A model generated the notes under the pieces. That model did no database searches. It was not told where the DNA came from and saw only the letters and a program-made list of their open reading frames with translations. Positions 26,375 to 35,785 of a DNA stretch of 64,000 nt are shown here, one piece after another. Position 1 is the first letter of the stretch. Each line of letters starts with the position of its first letter. The translations under genes were made by a program, and so were the position numbers. Origin of the DNA: G965276675 sp965276675 (GTDB lineage Bacteria > Acidobacteriota > Terriglobia > Terriglobales > Acidobacteriaceae); assembly GCA_965276675.1 (NCBI GenBank), contig OZ255624.1, positions 3,534,001 to 3,598,000 on the forward strand, read 5' to 3'.

Positions 26375-26516
26375 AGTTCACTCCGGCGAGCGGTATACGG
26401 GGACAAAGAAACTCCGTTCGTGCCTAGTATAGATTTACTCCGATATGGCAACCGTGACGAGCTTCCTCACGAGGGGCAAATCTAGAACAGACACTCAGAC
26501 CGTGAGAGCCATCCGA

Positions 26517-26651
26517 TTACTCGATCTCGCGGTTGCGTGCCTCCCGGCTACGCTCACGCTTATTCACGCGAGCCACCCAGACCGAATAGACGCATATCCA
26601 GAGTGCCGCGAACACAAAGAACCCATAGAAGTTCAGTCCAAAGCCACTCAT
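26517..26651 (-). CDS. Small single-helix membrane protein coupled to the symporter cluster
   Basis: A 44-residue protein beginning MSGFGLNFYGFFVFAALW, with one transmembrane helix (about 7-25) and a highly charged C-terminal tail (RVNKRERSREARNREIE). The ATG overlaps the preceding stop (ATGA), which is the main support for translation. Two genes upstream is a sodium:solute symporter, so it may be a small accessory subunit; this is inference. Nothing about its family is recognised. Confidence 0.6.
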   Translation of the reverse strand: MSGFGLNFYGFFVFAALWICVYSVWVARVNKRERSREARNREIE

Positions 26652-27379
26652 GCGCTGTGCTCTTTCTGGCCGTAAGAACGCCCTCGCTTGAACCAATACA
26701 ACAGCACCAATCCCAGCCCAATGATGAGCATCATGACCACGGTGGATAGTTGCCCTACAGTAGTCCATCTCTCAAACCAGACAGCTTTCCCATTCGGCCG
26801 AAACTGAAGGGTAAGCACCGAGGGCACAGCCGAAAGTTGGGTCGCGCCGTGCCTTACATCGTTCCACGTCTCCTTTGGAAAGGCGTCATAAAGAAGCGCC
26901 GTTCCTTCCGGCAGCTCGGTCTCCAGTTTTACCGCGCTTTCTCTCATCGATGGCACAGCCAGCGGCACCGGTAGCGGCACATGGCGCAGCCGCGACGTTG
27001 CTGTAACCTGATACTCGATGGTGTAGCTTTCCGCATCAACGTTGTGAGGTGGCGGAATCGGCACCAGCATCCCGCCTGCATTCGGCTCCTCGCTTGCATG
27101 TACATCAACCGCCTGCACCTTTAGGCCTTGAATCGTCTGCCCGGGATAAACAATGATGCGCACCGGCTGGTTACTCCGGGAATTCTGTGCCACCGTAAAG
27201 CTCGCCCGCACCGCTGCATGACGCTCATCTGCATACGCAATCTGTGCTTTGTAAGCACTCAACCGATCCGCTTGCGCCGCGTTCATCGGAACCGCACCCG
27301 CGCATGCCATCGCCGCAACGATCAGTAAACGAATATTGCTTCCGCCTCGCAGGCGCTCCCTAAAGTTTTTCATTTCCAT
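26648..27379 (-). CDS. Membrane-anchored exported protein of unknown function
   Basis: A 243-residue protein. An N-terminal signal (LLIVAAMACAGAVPMNAAQA) is followed by a beta-rich extracytoplasmic domain (about 40-205, with VRIIVYPGQTIQGLKVQAVDV and YTIEYQVTATSRLRHVPLPVP). A C-terminal transmembrane helix follows (STVVMMLIIGLGLVLLYWF, about 212-230) with a basic tail. The start lies 20 bases inside the end of the symporter gene and its stop overlaps the 44-residue gene, so the three are translated together. The family is not recognised. Confidence 0.75.
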   Translation of the reverse strand: MEMKNFRERLRGGSNIRLLIVAAMACAGAVPMNAAQADRLSAYKAQIAYADERHAAVRASFTVAQNSRSNQPVRIIVYPGQTIQGLKVQAVDVHASEEPNAGGMLVPIPPPHNVDAESYTIEYQVTATSRLRHVPLPVPLAVPSMRESAVKLETELPEGTALLYDAFPKETWNDVRHGATQLSAVPSVLTLQFRPNGKAVWFERWTTVGQLSTVVMMLIIGLGLVLLYWFKRGRSYGQKEHSA

Positions 27380-28790
27380 TCGCTATGGCGACTGCCTGCT
27401 TGCGCCCGATCGTCTTTACTGTTAGAAGATAGGCCAACGCACTCACCACAATGCCCACCTCGGACGCATCGATCAGCGTTTTGTGGAGACCCGACCAAAT
27501 GGTCCAGAAGAGGCATCCCGCCATGCCACCCAGCATCGCACTCACAACGCTGGCGGAAGCGCCGGTTTCTGTGTTCAACCCCAATAAAACCGGCACAAAA
27601 AAGAAGCTCGCGATGAAGCGCGTCTGCAGAACCACAAGCGACTGAACATCCGAAAGCCGACGCAGCGCAAATCCGATTGGCACTACGCTCAGCAGCACGA
27701 TAGACGCCCGGTTCACGAAGAGCTTGGCTTTCTCTGTGGCCATCGGTCGCAGATATTTTCCAAAGATGTCATGCGATAAACCCGAGGACGCCACCAGCAG
27801 AATCGAATTCACATTCGACATAATGGCCGAAAGCAGGGCCACGAGAAATAACGATCCCACGAGGGGTGGCAGTACAGTAAGCGCCATCAGCGAACTGGCC
27901 TGGTCGGCATCCTGGATAGATGGAAACAATGCCCGCGTCATCACTCCCATGATCAGCACACAGCTCGCGATGATTGCCTGAAATAGGAAGCACACCCCAA
28001 TCGCCTTTCTTACCGTAGCCTTGTCTCGCATGGAATTGAAGCGGACCATCTCATAAGGCGCCGCAGCGATGGATAGACCAAATGCCAATGAGTATCCAAA
28101 TATCTGTGGTCCGCTATACCAGCTGCCAGTGAGGCGGGTATCGATACTATGCAGAAAGGTTCCAGCAATATGTAAGCTTCCAAAATCTGAGATTAGATTC
28201 GGAACAGCGAGCAACAAACCGGTTAGAACAATGATGATCTGCAGAAAATCTATGTAGGAACTCGATCGAACTCCGCCGAGGGTCGTGTAGAGTAACGTGC
28301 TCACACTAAGAATCGCCATCGCAACGATGGGTCGAATACCGAAGATTGACTCGAAAACCACCCCGCATGCTTGGTACTGCGCCACAAGCATGATCATGTA
28401 AACGGCAATAATGAATACAGCCGAGAGAAGCCGCGCAGACTCGCTCTTGAATCGCACTGCCAGAAAGTCGGGAATGGTCACCGCCCCGAACTCCCGTAGC
28501 TTCGGCCCTACTAGCACAGCTGAGATCAACCAGCCGGTCCATACGCCAAGCCATACCCACACCCAGCTCACGCCGGTCAGGTAATGGCGGCCTACCGTAC
28601 CCACCATCGTACCGGCGCTGATTTGCGTTGCCGCCAGCACAGCGCCACCTGTCCACGGACCAATCGTCCGGCCCGCCGTCAAAAACTCATCTTCCGTCCT
28701 GATTTTTTTCAGCCCGCTGAAGCTGATAATGGCGATGCCACAGAAGTAGATCACAGCGACAATGATGAAATAACTCGGGATAGCTCCCAT
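27360..28790 (-). CDS. Sodium:solute symporter (SSS family)
   Basis: Inner-membrane Na+-coupled importer of 476 residues with about 13 helices. Family signatures are the N-terminal RTEDEFLTAGRTIGPWTGGAVLAATQISAGTMVG and the sodium-site region near YTTLGGVRSSSYIDFLQ. The substrate is not determined; neighbours (dipeptidase, racemase, peptidases) suggest an amino acid or small peptide. It overlaps the next gene by 20 bases and follows the racemase gene by about 105 bases. Confidence 0.9.
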   Translation of the reverse strand: MGAIPSYFIIVAVIYFCGIAIISFSGLKKIRTEDEFLTAGRTIGPWTGGAVLAATQISAGTMVGTVGRHYLTGVSWVWVWLGVWTGWLISAVLVGPKLREFGAVTIPDFLAVRFKSESARLLSAVFIIAVYMIMLVAQYQACGVVFESIFGIRPIVAMAILSVSTLLYTTLGGVRSSSYIDFLQIIIVLTGLLLAVPNLISDFGSLHIAGTFLHSIDTRLTGSWYSGPQIFGYSLAFGLSIAAAPYEMVRFNSMRDKATVRKAIGVCFLFQAIIASCVLIMGVMTRALFPSIQDADQASSLMALTVLPPLVGSLFLVALLSAIMSNVNSILLVASSGLSHDIFGKYLRPMATEKAKLFVNRASIVLLSVVPIGFALRRLSDVQSLVVLQTRFIASFFFVPVLLGLNTETGASASVVSAMLGGMAGCLFWTIWSGLHKTLIDASEVGIVVSALAYLLTVKTIGRKQAVAIANGNEKL

Positions 28791-28896
28791 GACCTGCCTT
28801 CCATAGAGTGCCTGCTATGAACAAATTGGAAGTAACCGTACGGAGTCTTATCCGCGACCCTGAGATGCTGCACCCTGGTCTGTGTAAAGATGCCTG

Positions 28897-29586
28897 CTAA
28901 TCCAGACCGCCCGCTTTGCTCTGAAACAGCTCTTTGCTCGCGGCTTCCATGCCTGCCGTGAGTGGACATATTACTGGCACACCAAGCGAGGACATATCAT
29001 CGGCCAAGCCCATGAAGCCAAAGCTCATGCAAGCCAGCACGATGGCCTTTGCGCCTTCATCCACAAGCCGCTTTGCCGCGTTCATGCAACGCTCAACCAC
29101 CGCGGCCCGGCTGCCGCTTACAGCCATCACCGCCATTGAAATCGCTTCCACCCCTATCAGCCGCTCTTCTACTTTCCCACCCCGCGCCACCCTGCGAATC
29201 AGAGGTATAGCGGATTCCGTTACCGTCACTGCGCCAAAACATCTTCCTTCAGCTGCTGCTCTTGCAAACGAGCTGCGCCCTGGTCCAATCACAGGGATAG
29301 CCACCGCCGTTTGCATCTCCGCAAGTCCTAGATCGCTGAAACATCCTAGAAGAATGCCGTCCACCCCTTCGTATTTCAGCTCCATCACACGGCGAAGAGC
29401 GTACGGCATCGCTTCTTCTTCGTCCTTCTCTGACTCGATCGTTAGCGGGCCCTCCTGAATATCGGTCACAGATACGTTCACCGCAGCAGGAGCAAGCTCT
29501 TGCAGCCATCTCTCGCGCCGGACCATCTCCTCTTTGCCATAGGACCGCTTCGAGATCTGTGCCGGAATCAGGTAGACCAGCCTCAC
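28897..29586 (-). CDS. Asp/Glu/hydantoin racemase-family protein
   Basis: A 229-residue cytoplasmic enzyme, probably a PLP-independent two-cysteine racemase. The two catalytic-cysteine regions are present: LLGCFSDLGLAEM (about residue 80) and VLACMSFGFMGLAD (about residue 185). The glycine-rich turn GPGRSSFARAAAEG lies between them. The GTG at 29586 is preferred over codons further upstream because AAAGGA precedes it by eight bases and the family sequence starts at once (VRLVYLIPAQI). It lies 16 bases after the GntR gene. The substrate (amino acid or hydantoin) cannot be told from sequence. Confidence 0.82.
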   Translation of the reverse strand: MRLVYLIPAQISKRSYGKEEMVRRERWLQELAPAAVNVSVTDIQEGPLTIESEKDEEEAMPYALRRVMELKYEGVDGILLGCFSDLGLAEMQTAVAIPVIGPGRSSFARAAAEGRCFGAVTVTESAIPLIRRVARGGKVEERLIGVEAISMAVMAVSGSRAAVVERCMNAAKRLVDEGAKAIVLACMSFGFMGLADDMSSLGVPVICPLTAGMEAASKELFQSKAGGLD

Positions 29587-29602
29587 GCTTTTCCTTTCTG
29601 AA

Positions 29603-30580
29603 CTATGCAATGACTCCTGCGGTATTCCTGGCGGCCTCGAGCGAGCGCATGTCCACCTCAAACCGCGGATAGGTAAGCCGCTTCAATCTTCGTGTGCTCG
29701 CCGGCAGCTGCTCCCAAATGCTAGTACTTACCACTACCAGCGCATATTTTCCTGACTTCACCACAGCCGCAAGGCTTTCAATGCCGCTGATGGGGCGCAC
29801 GATGAACTCCAACTGTCCCTTCCCGAAGGCCTCCTCGTAAGCGGAGGCAAAGGGCGTTTGGCCGTGTCGCTCGAATTCCTGATCCTCGGCCAGCAGAAGC
29901 ACCTTTGATGCTTTCGGCAAAGCTCCGATCTGCTCAATTATGTCCGGTGTAAATCTAATGCTGATCGGCACCACCACAATACGTCGTTTGTTACCCCTGC
30001 TCTTCTCTAAGCCTTTCAACGCATCCAACCGGTAATAGTTCGCGATCACGACATACTCCTGCGAGTGGCTTAGCGCAATGACATTCTTCAACTCGTCGAT
30101 CAATACGGGCCGAATCGGGATGCCCCATGTTCGTCCGATCTCAGCCGCGATGTGATGGCCCAGCATCTTACTCACATCTGCGTACAGGTAGCACACACGC
30201 TTGCGGTCCTCTTCGCGCGCTTGCTGCAGCAGCAGCTTGGCAAAGGAGTAACTGCTCATACGCAGGTGGCGGACACTGCTGAGGGTCTGCTTGATCAAGC
30301 TCTCGACTCGCTGCATCTTTTCCTGCGCAGGCTGACACCGGAGATACTGGCTCACACGGGCCCGCTTGCCATGGTGCATCTCGATAATGCCGCACTCCTG
30401 CAGTTCGAGATAGGCCTTATGGATCAGCGCCCTTCCCACTCCCGTCTCTTGCTCCAACTCACGAAGTGACGGAAGCGCATCTCCCGCCCTCAGTTCACCG
30501 AAGAGAAGTCCAATCTTGATTCGCTCCTTAATCTGAATGTAACTGGGGACCGAAGAATTGCTATCGACATGGATTTGCAT
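29603..30580 (-). CDS. GntR-family transcriptional regulator
   Basis: A 325-residue DNA-binding protein. The N-terminal winged helix (about residues 10-78) has the GntR pattern (PSYIQIKERIKIGLLFGE, ALPSLRELEQETGVGRALIHKAYLEL). The C-terminal 230 residues look like an alpha/beta periplasmic-binding-like or receiver-like effector domain (RVCYLYADVSK, YVVIANYYRLDAL, KVLLLAEDQEF) rather than the usual FadR or UTRA domain. It sits inside the peptide-catabolic cluster and is the likely local regulator. Candidate targets are the palindromes at 39124-39260; that link is inferred. Confidence 0.85.
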   Translation of the reverse strand: MQIHVDSNSSVPSYIQIKERIKIGLLFGELRAGDALPSLRELEQETGVGRALIHKAYLELQECGIIEMHHGKRARVSQYLRCQPAQEKMQRVESLIKQTLSSVRHLRMSSYSFAKLLLQQAREEDRKRVCYLYADVSKMLGHHIAAEIGRTWGIPIRPVLIDELKNVIALSHSQEYVVIANYYRLDALKGLEKSRGNKRRIVVVPISIRFTPDIIEQIGALPKASKVLLLAEDQEFERHGQTPFASAYEEAFGKGQLEFIVRPISGIESLAAVVKSGKYALVVVSTSIWEQLPASTRRLKRLTYPRFEVDMRSLEAARNTAGVIA

Positions 30581-30677
30581 TATGCATTCTCAGTGCTCTA
30601 TCGCGATTGCGAGTATTCTACATAGAGTCTGACGATCTGCGCCCCACAAATAACTGCTCATCTTCTCCTACACAGCT

Positions 30678-31877
30678 CTAGGCCCACACACATTTAAGAA
30701 CCCGCAGAATATTGCCTGAGATAACCTTCGCGATGTCAGCATCGGAATAGCCATGCGTAACTAGCCACCGCACTATGTTTGGGAAGGCTTCCGTTGGATT
30801 CTCCACTCCTTTCACATGTGATACCTTTTGGAATTCTGCTTTGCCATGTGCCGAGGCCAGCGAGAGCTCTGAAGCAAATACTTTGTGCAGTCCCACGTGG
30901 TCGCCAAACAGCGTGTCTGGGCCGAACGCCACATGGTCGATGCCTACCAGCTTCGCGATATATTCGAAATGTTCCATATAGGACTCTATCGAGTGCTCAG
31001 GATGTTTAGCGGTAAGCGTCGTATGTGGCGCCGCTTCTATACCGATCACTCCACCCTTCGCCGCACATGCTTCGATGACATTGTCCGGCTTCATACGGGG
31101 ACTGTCCCACAATGCTCGCGCACCAACGTGGGTGATGAAGATCGGATGCTCACTGACTTCGATCGTATCCAGCGAAGTCTGGTCGCCTGAATGGGAGACA
31201 TCGACCGCCATTCCCAGCTTATTCATGCGCTGTACTGCCTTCCGGCCGAACTCCGTCAGGCCGCCATCCCGCTTCTCCTTCAACCCCGCACCCAGCTGGT
31301 TGCCTTCGCTATAAGCTATCCCACTCATCCGAATGCCAAAGCCGTACAGGACATCCAGTCTGTCCAGCTCGTTTTCAATGGCTGTCGCCGCCTCGAGCGC
31401 TCCGACAAAGGCAATGCGGCCGGTCTCTTTGGCAGAATAAAGGTCTGCAACGGTTTCGGCACGGAACACCATCTTCTGGTGCGCAATATCGCTGAAACGG
31501 ATGCCTATGTCGTGGAGAACATCGCCCCACTTCCAGCCGGCACGGCTCGTGATCATCGCAGTGCCATTCATGAAGTTGTCAAATACCACATCCAGCCCGG
31601 AGAGCGAGAGCCCTTCATAGCCGGTCCAGTCTCGTCCGTGTCGCCTGAATTCGAAGATCTCCGTCACATCATCCGGCGTGATGAATGCATGGTCATGCAG
31701 CGAGATCACCATCTCACGGTTTAGAATTTCGTCGAGGCGCTTTTCTTCCTCTTTGGTAGTGGGCACGGTGTATGCTTCGACTCGTCCGATCTCCTTGGCC
31801 AGGCGAAATGGCTTGTAATCCACTCCAGATTCGAGGTATTGGAACGAGCGATACCCATCATAATTTTTAACTTTCAA
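30678..31877 (-). CDS. Membrane dipeptidase family (peptidase M19)
   Basis: Zinc dipeptidase family; members cleave dipeptides including L-D forms. The 399-residue protein has no clear signal peptide. Recognisable metal-site segments are VISLHDHAF (about 55), the bridging-Glu region GALEAATAIENEL, DVSHSGDQTSLDTI and FITHVGARALWDSPR, then AFGPDTLFGDH. In the first motif the usual HxD is HxH. It lies between the S9 peptidase and GntR genes, and together with the racemase it fits use of peptides containing D-residues (inference). Confidence 0.85.
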   Translation of the reverse strand: MKVKNYDGYRSFQYLESGVDYKPFRLAKEIGRVEAYTVPTTKEEEKRLDEILNREMVISLHDHAFITPDDVTEIFEFRRHGRDWTGYEGLSLSGLDVVFDNFMNGTAMITSRAGWKWGDVLHDIGIRFSDIAHQKMVFRAETVADLYSAKETGRIAFVGALEAATAIENELDRLDVLYGFGIRMSGIAYSEGNQLGAGLKEKRDGGLTEFGRKAVQRMNKLGMAVDVSHSGDQTSLDTIEVSEHPIFITHVGARALWDSPRMKPDNVIEACAAKGGVIGIEAAPHTTLTAKHPEHSIESYMEHFEYIAKLVGIDHVAFGPDTLFGDHVGLHKVFASELSLASAHGKAEFQKVSHVKGVENPTEAFPNIVRWLVTHGYSDADIAKVISGNILRVLKCVWA

Positions 31878-31906
31878 GCAGCCTCCTGCCCTCTCAGCTC
31901 ATCGTT

Positions 31907-33796
31907 CTAACGTAAATAACTATTAAAGAACTTCTCCATGCGGGTATATGCATCGACATAGTTGGCGGGGTTATGAATGCCATGCATTTCATCGGGATAA
32001 TGGAAGAACTCAAATTTCTTGTTTGCCTTCTTCAGCGCATCCGTCAGTTCCAGCACCTGGGTATATGGTGCGCGACGATCCAGCTCGCCATGTTCTATCA
32101 GCAGCGGTGTGGTAATCGGCTGCAAAAAATTAATCGTCGAATCCGCCCGGTATAGCTCCGGATTCTCCAGTGGAGTGTAGTTATTAAAGCCGGTCACCAG
32201 GAATATCTTTCCAAGCCGATCTGCATCCTTGTAGGCTGCAACCCAATCATAGATGCCATAGAACGGGGCTGCCGCCTGGAACTTCGAAGAGTCCCGGGTC
32301 ACCGCGGCCATGGTCATAATCCCACCGTAGCTGCCGCCGTAAATCCCCACTTTGCTGTTAGAGTCAGCCCGCGAGCGCAGGTAGTCAGAGGCTGCAACTG
32401 CGTCCCAGCCCTGTCCGCGGGTCCAATCACCCACTGACAGCAACTGAAAAGGACGGCCATATCCCGAACTGCCGCGATACTCAATCGCGAGCACGGAGTA
32501 TCCCTTCGAAGCCATGTATTGTTCAAGGCCATGGAAGCCGTTGCCATAGGCATTGCTCCCGCCACCATGAACAGATACGAGCCCTGGGTATTTCTTATGG
32601 CTTCCGGCGTTTTCCGGCTTATACAGATAGCCGTGGATATACAAGCCGTCCTTCGCTCTGAAGGACAGCTCCACAGGTGGCTTCATGCCGGCAAAGTGCG
32701 TGGCCCAGTGGGTCAGTTGTTTGGGTTCGCCGCCGATCATCGGTAAGACATACAGATCACCCGGCGAGGTGGAGCTCGCCCTTACAAATGCGGCCGCATT
32801 GCCATTCGGCGCAATATCGAGCGCGGGAATGGCCCCCTCGAGGTACGTCATTTGCGTCGCAACATGCGACCCGTCGGCCCCTACCGTCCAGAGGTTGGTG
32901 TTGCCCCGGCTCAGGTTGCGGTAATAAAGCGTCGTACTATCCGGCGACCAGTAGACATGCGCTGCCATCTCAAAATCGCTGACGTACTGCTCTGTCGGAA
33001 TCTCCCGCAGCTTGTGCCCAGCCATTTCGAGGACGTACAGCTCGGACATATCCTCAAACCAGTACTCAGAATTCCGCACCGCATTGAAAGCAATGGCCGT
33101 TCCACTCGGCGCCCAAACTGGATCACCCATCAGGCATATGCCGGTGGTAATTTTCTCGAGACCGCTACCATCGTTGCCAATCACCCAGAGTTCATCGTTG
33201 TAGTAGCTGCTCCTGCCGGACACAAAGGCGATCTGTTTTCCATCGGGGGACCAGGTTGGGGCCCAACGCAGCTCGTCCCACTCATTGGTCTGCTGGGTGA
33301 GCTGCCGCGGAGTCTGTCCACCCGCCGCCGCCACTACATACACGTCCTGATACTTCGCCTTGTCTGAGATGAACGCGATCTGCTTCCCATCCGGCGACCA
33401 CCGGATGCTGTGCTTGCCGCTCTTCTCGTGGGTAACCTCGGTCGGCGTGCCCCCCTGCCCGCTCACCACCCAGATATCCTGCTGCCCTCCCTGCGCCCTC
33501 AGAAATGCAAGCTGCTTGCCGTCCGGAGACCATTGCGGCGAACTCTCCGCCCCGGCTCCCTCCACCAACTGCTTCGGCTCTCCGCCCCCGATGCCGATCA
33601 CCCAGATCTTCGCAGCCCCAGAGTGGTTCGAGACAAACGCAATCCTCTCCCCGTCCGGTGAAAACGCCACTTCCCCGATCCGGCTCGCCTGCGTAATCGC
33701 CCCCAGCGTCAGATCCTCTCCCTTCTGCCCCTCTAACCCACGCACCAACCCCATCACCAGCACTGCCCATACTGCCCACGTCCATCTCAACTTCAT
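31907..33796 (-). CDS. S9-family serine peptidase with beta-propeller (second tandem copy)
   Basis: Prolyl-oligopeptidase-superfamily peptidase of 629 residues. A signal peptide (ending GLEGQ) is followed by a TolB/WD-like propeller (about 30-370, repeated FSPDGERIAFVS and WSPDGKQIAFIS units). A C-terminal alpha/beta-hydrolase domain has GGSYGGIMTMAAVTRD (Ser nucleophile), ELDRRAPY (Asp) and DEMHGIHNP (His). Its ATG overlaps the stop of the upstream paralogue by four bases. The first 185 residues are almost identical to the paralogue while the rest has diverged, suggesting recent gene conversion. Confidence 0.92.
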   Translation of the reverse strand: MKLRWTWAVWAVLVMGLVRGLEGQKGEDLTLGAITQASRIGEVAFSPDGERIAFVSNHSGAAKIWVIGIGGGEPKQLVEGAGAESSPQWSPDGKQLAFLRAQGGQQDIWVVSGQGGTPTEVTHEKSGKHSIRWSPDGKQIAFISDKAKYQDVYVVAAAGGQTPRQLTQQTNEWDELRWAPTWSPDGKQIAFVSGRSSYYNDELWVIGNDGSGLEKITTGICLMGDPVWAPSGTAIAFNAVRNSEYWFEDMSELYVLEMAGHKLREIPTEQYVSDFEMAAHVYWSPDSTTLYYRNLSRGNTNLWTVGADGSHVATQMTYLEGAIPALDIAPNGNAAAFVRASSTSPGDLYVLPMIGGEPKQLTHWATHFAGMKPPVELSFRAKDGLYIHGYLYKPENAGSHKKYPGLVSVHGGGSNAYGNGFHGLEQYMASKGYSVLAIEYRGSSGYGRPFQLLSVGDWTRGQGWDAVAASDYLRSRADSNSKVGIYGGSYGGIMTMAAVTRDSSKFQAAAPFYGIYDWVAAYKDADRLGKIFLVTGFNNYTPLENPELYRADSTINFLQPITTPLLIEHGELDRRAPYTQVLELTDALKKANKKFEFFHYPDEMHGIHNPANYVDAYTRMEKFFNSYLR

Positions 33797-35718
33797 TGCA
33801 CACCGCCTGGCACGGTCTGTGCCGCTGCCTTGGGCTGCTTGAGATATTTATCGAACCACTGCTCCATCCGTGTATAAGCGACCACGTAGTTCGCGGGGTT
33901 CCTTATGCCGTGCTGCTCGTCCGGGAAAGTAAAGTACTCGTATGTTTTATGGTAGCGATCAAGCGCGCTCACCAGCTCCTTTGACTGTGCAAAGGGAGCC
34001 CGCCGATCCAGTGCTCCATGCTCAATGAGCAACGGCGTTGTGATCTTATCTACGAAATTGATGGTGGAGTTCATGCGGTAGAGCTCCGGATTTTCATCCG
34101 GCTTATAGCCCTTCATTCCCATCACCACCCAGAAGCGCATTAAGCGATCGCCATCTTTGTATGCGTTCGTCCAGTCATAGATGCCGTAGAACGGGGCCGC
34201 CGCCTGAAACTTCGAAGAGTCCCGGGTCACCGCCGCCATGGTCATAATGCCGCCGTAGCTGCCGCCATAGATTCCCACCATGCCCGAACAGTAGTCGAGC
34301 GATCGCAGATAATCCGCAGCAGCAACAGCATCCCATCCCTGCTCTGAGGCCCACTTGCCCCAACTCTCCAATTGGAACTGACGTCCGTAGCCAGAGCTAC
34401 CCCGATACTCAATCGCCAGCACGATGTAACCTTTGTTGGCTAGGTATTGCTCCAGCCCGTGAAAGCCGTCAGCAAAGGCGTTGTTACCACCGCCGTGCAC
34501 TGAGACCAGAGCCGGGTACTTCTTGCCGGGCTCGATCGCAGGTTTATAGAGATAGGCCGGTATGTAGAGGCCGTCCTTGCTACGGTAGCCAACGCGTACA
34601 GGAGGAAGAACATCGTTATATATCTTTGCCCAGTGCGTTAGCTGAACCTCTTCGCCGCCGGCCGTTGAAATCAGCGCAAGCTCGCCCGGGCTCGTCTGCT
34701 TCGATCGCACCAGCGCGATGCGGCCTCCTCTTGGGGCAATGCTGATTGCGCTCACCACGCCCTCGCCGTTGGTAACCTGCGTCGCAACCCCGTTGCCCTC
34801 TACATTGACCGCCCAGATGTTGGAGTCTCCGCGTACGTTGTAACGAAAATAAAGCGTACGGCTGTCCGGCCCCCAATCCATGTGGATCATGCCGTTCAGA
34901 TCGGTTACATACTGATCCATGTAGAGCTTCCGCGTCTCACGGCTGGGCATCTCCACCAAATAGATGTCAGACGCATCGTCGAACCAGAACTCCTCGCGCC
35001 TGACCGCATTCATCGCAATGTATTTCCCATCGGGAGACCACTGCGGATCTGTCATCACAGTAATGCCACTCGTCAGCTTCTCCGGTGCTCGGCCATCCAG
35101 ACTCACCAGCCACAGATCATCGGAAAAGTAGTCGCTGTGGGCCGACACAAAGGCGATCTGTTTTCCATCGGGGGACCAGGTTGGGGCCCAACGCAGCTCG
35201 TCCCACTCATTGGTCTGCTGGGTGAGCTGCCGCGGAGTCTGTCCACCCGCCGCCGCCACTACATACACGTCCTGATACTTCGCCTTGTCTGAGATAAACG
35301 CGATCTGCTTCCCATCCGGCGACCAGCGGATGCTGTGCTTGCCGCTCTTCTCGTGGGTAACCTCGGTCGGCATGCCCCCCTGCGCGCTCACCACCCAGAT
35401 ATCCTGCGTCCGCAGAAATGCGAGCTGCTTGCCGTCCGGAGACCATTGCGGCGAACTCTCCGCTCCGGCTCCTTCCACCAGCTGCTTCGGCTCTCCGCCC
35501 CCGACGCCGATCACCCAGATCTTCTGAGCCCCAGAGTGGTTCGAGACAAACGCAATCCTCTCCCCGTCCGGTGAAAACGCCACCTCCCCGATCCGGCTCG
35601 CCTGCGTAATCGCCCCCAGCGTCAGATCCTCTCCCTTCTGCCCCTCTAACCCACGCACCAATCCCATCACCAGCACTGCCCATACTGCAATATGGCGGAC
35701 CAAGCTGCGTCTCTGCAT
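33793..35718 (-). CDS. S9-family serine peptidase with beta-propeller (first tandem copy)
   Basis: A 641-residue paralogue of the next gene with the same layout: signal peptide, propeller of SPDGK repeats, and a hydrolase domain with GGSYGGIMTMAAVTRD, ALDRRAPFAQ and DEQHGIRNP as the Ser, Asp and His sites. The C-terminal tail (about 10 residues, PKAAAQTVPGGVQ) is extra. It probably cleaves oligopeptides in the periplasm. It lies about 70 bases after the TonB receptor gene and is coupled by ATGA overlap to its copy. Confidence 0.92.
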   Translation of the reverse strand: MQRRSLVRHIAVWAVLVMGLVRGLEGQKGEDLTLGAITQASRIGEVAFSPDGERIAFVSNHSGAQKIWVIGVGGGEPKQLVEGAGAESSPQWSPDGKQLAFLRTQDIWVVSAQGGMPTEVTHEKSGKHSIRWSPDGKQIAFISDKAKYQDVYVVAAAGGQTPRQLTQQTNEWDELRWAPTWSPDGKQIAFVSAHSDYFSDDLWLVSLDGRAPEKLTSGITVMTDPQWSPDGKYIAMNAVRREEFWFDDASDIYLVEMPSRETRKLYMDQYVTDLNGMIHMDWGPDSRTLYFRYNVRGDSNIWAVNVEGNGVATQVTNGEGVVSAISIAPRGGRIALVRSKQTSPGELALISTAGGEEVQLTHWAKIYNDVLPPVRVGYRSKDGLYIPAYLYKPAIEPGKKYPALVSVHGGGNNAFADGFHGLEQYLANKGYIVLAIEYRGSSGYGRQFQLESWGKWASEQGWDAVAAADYLRSLDYCSGMVGIYGGSYGGIMTMAAVTRDSSKFQAAAPFYGIYDWTNAYKDGDRLMRFWVVMGMKGYKPDENPELYRMNSTINFVDKITTPLLIEHGALDRRAPFAQSKELVSALDRYHKTYEYFTFPDEQHGIRNPANYVVAYTRMEQWFDKYLKQPKAAAQTVPGGVQ

Positions 35719-35785
35719 CCTTCACCCCCAATAAAGGAATGCTGGAGATGTGTGGTGATTCCACAGATCTCCAGGCCTGTGTCGA

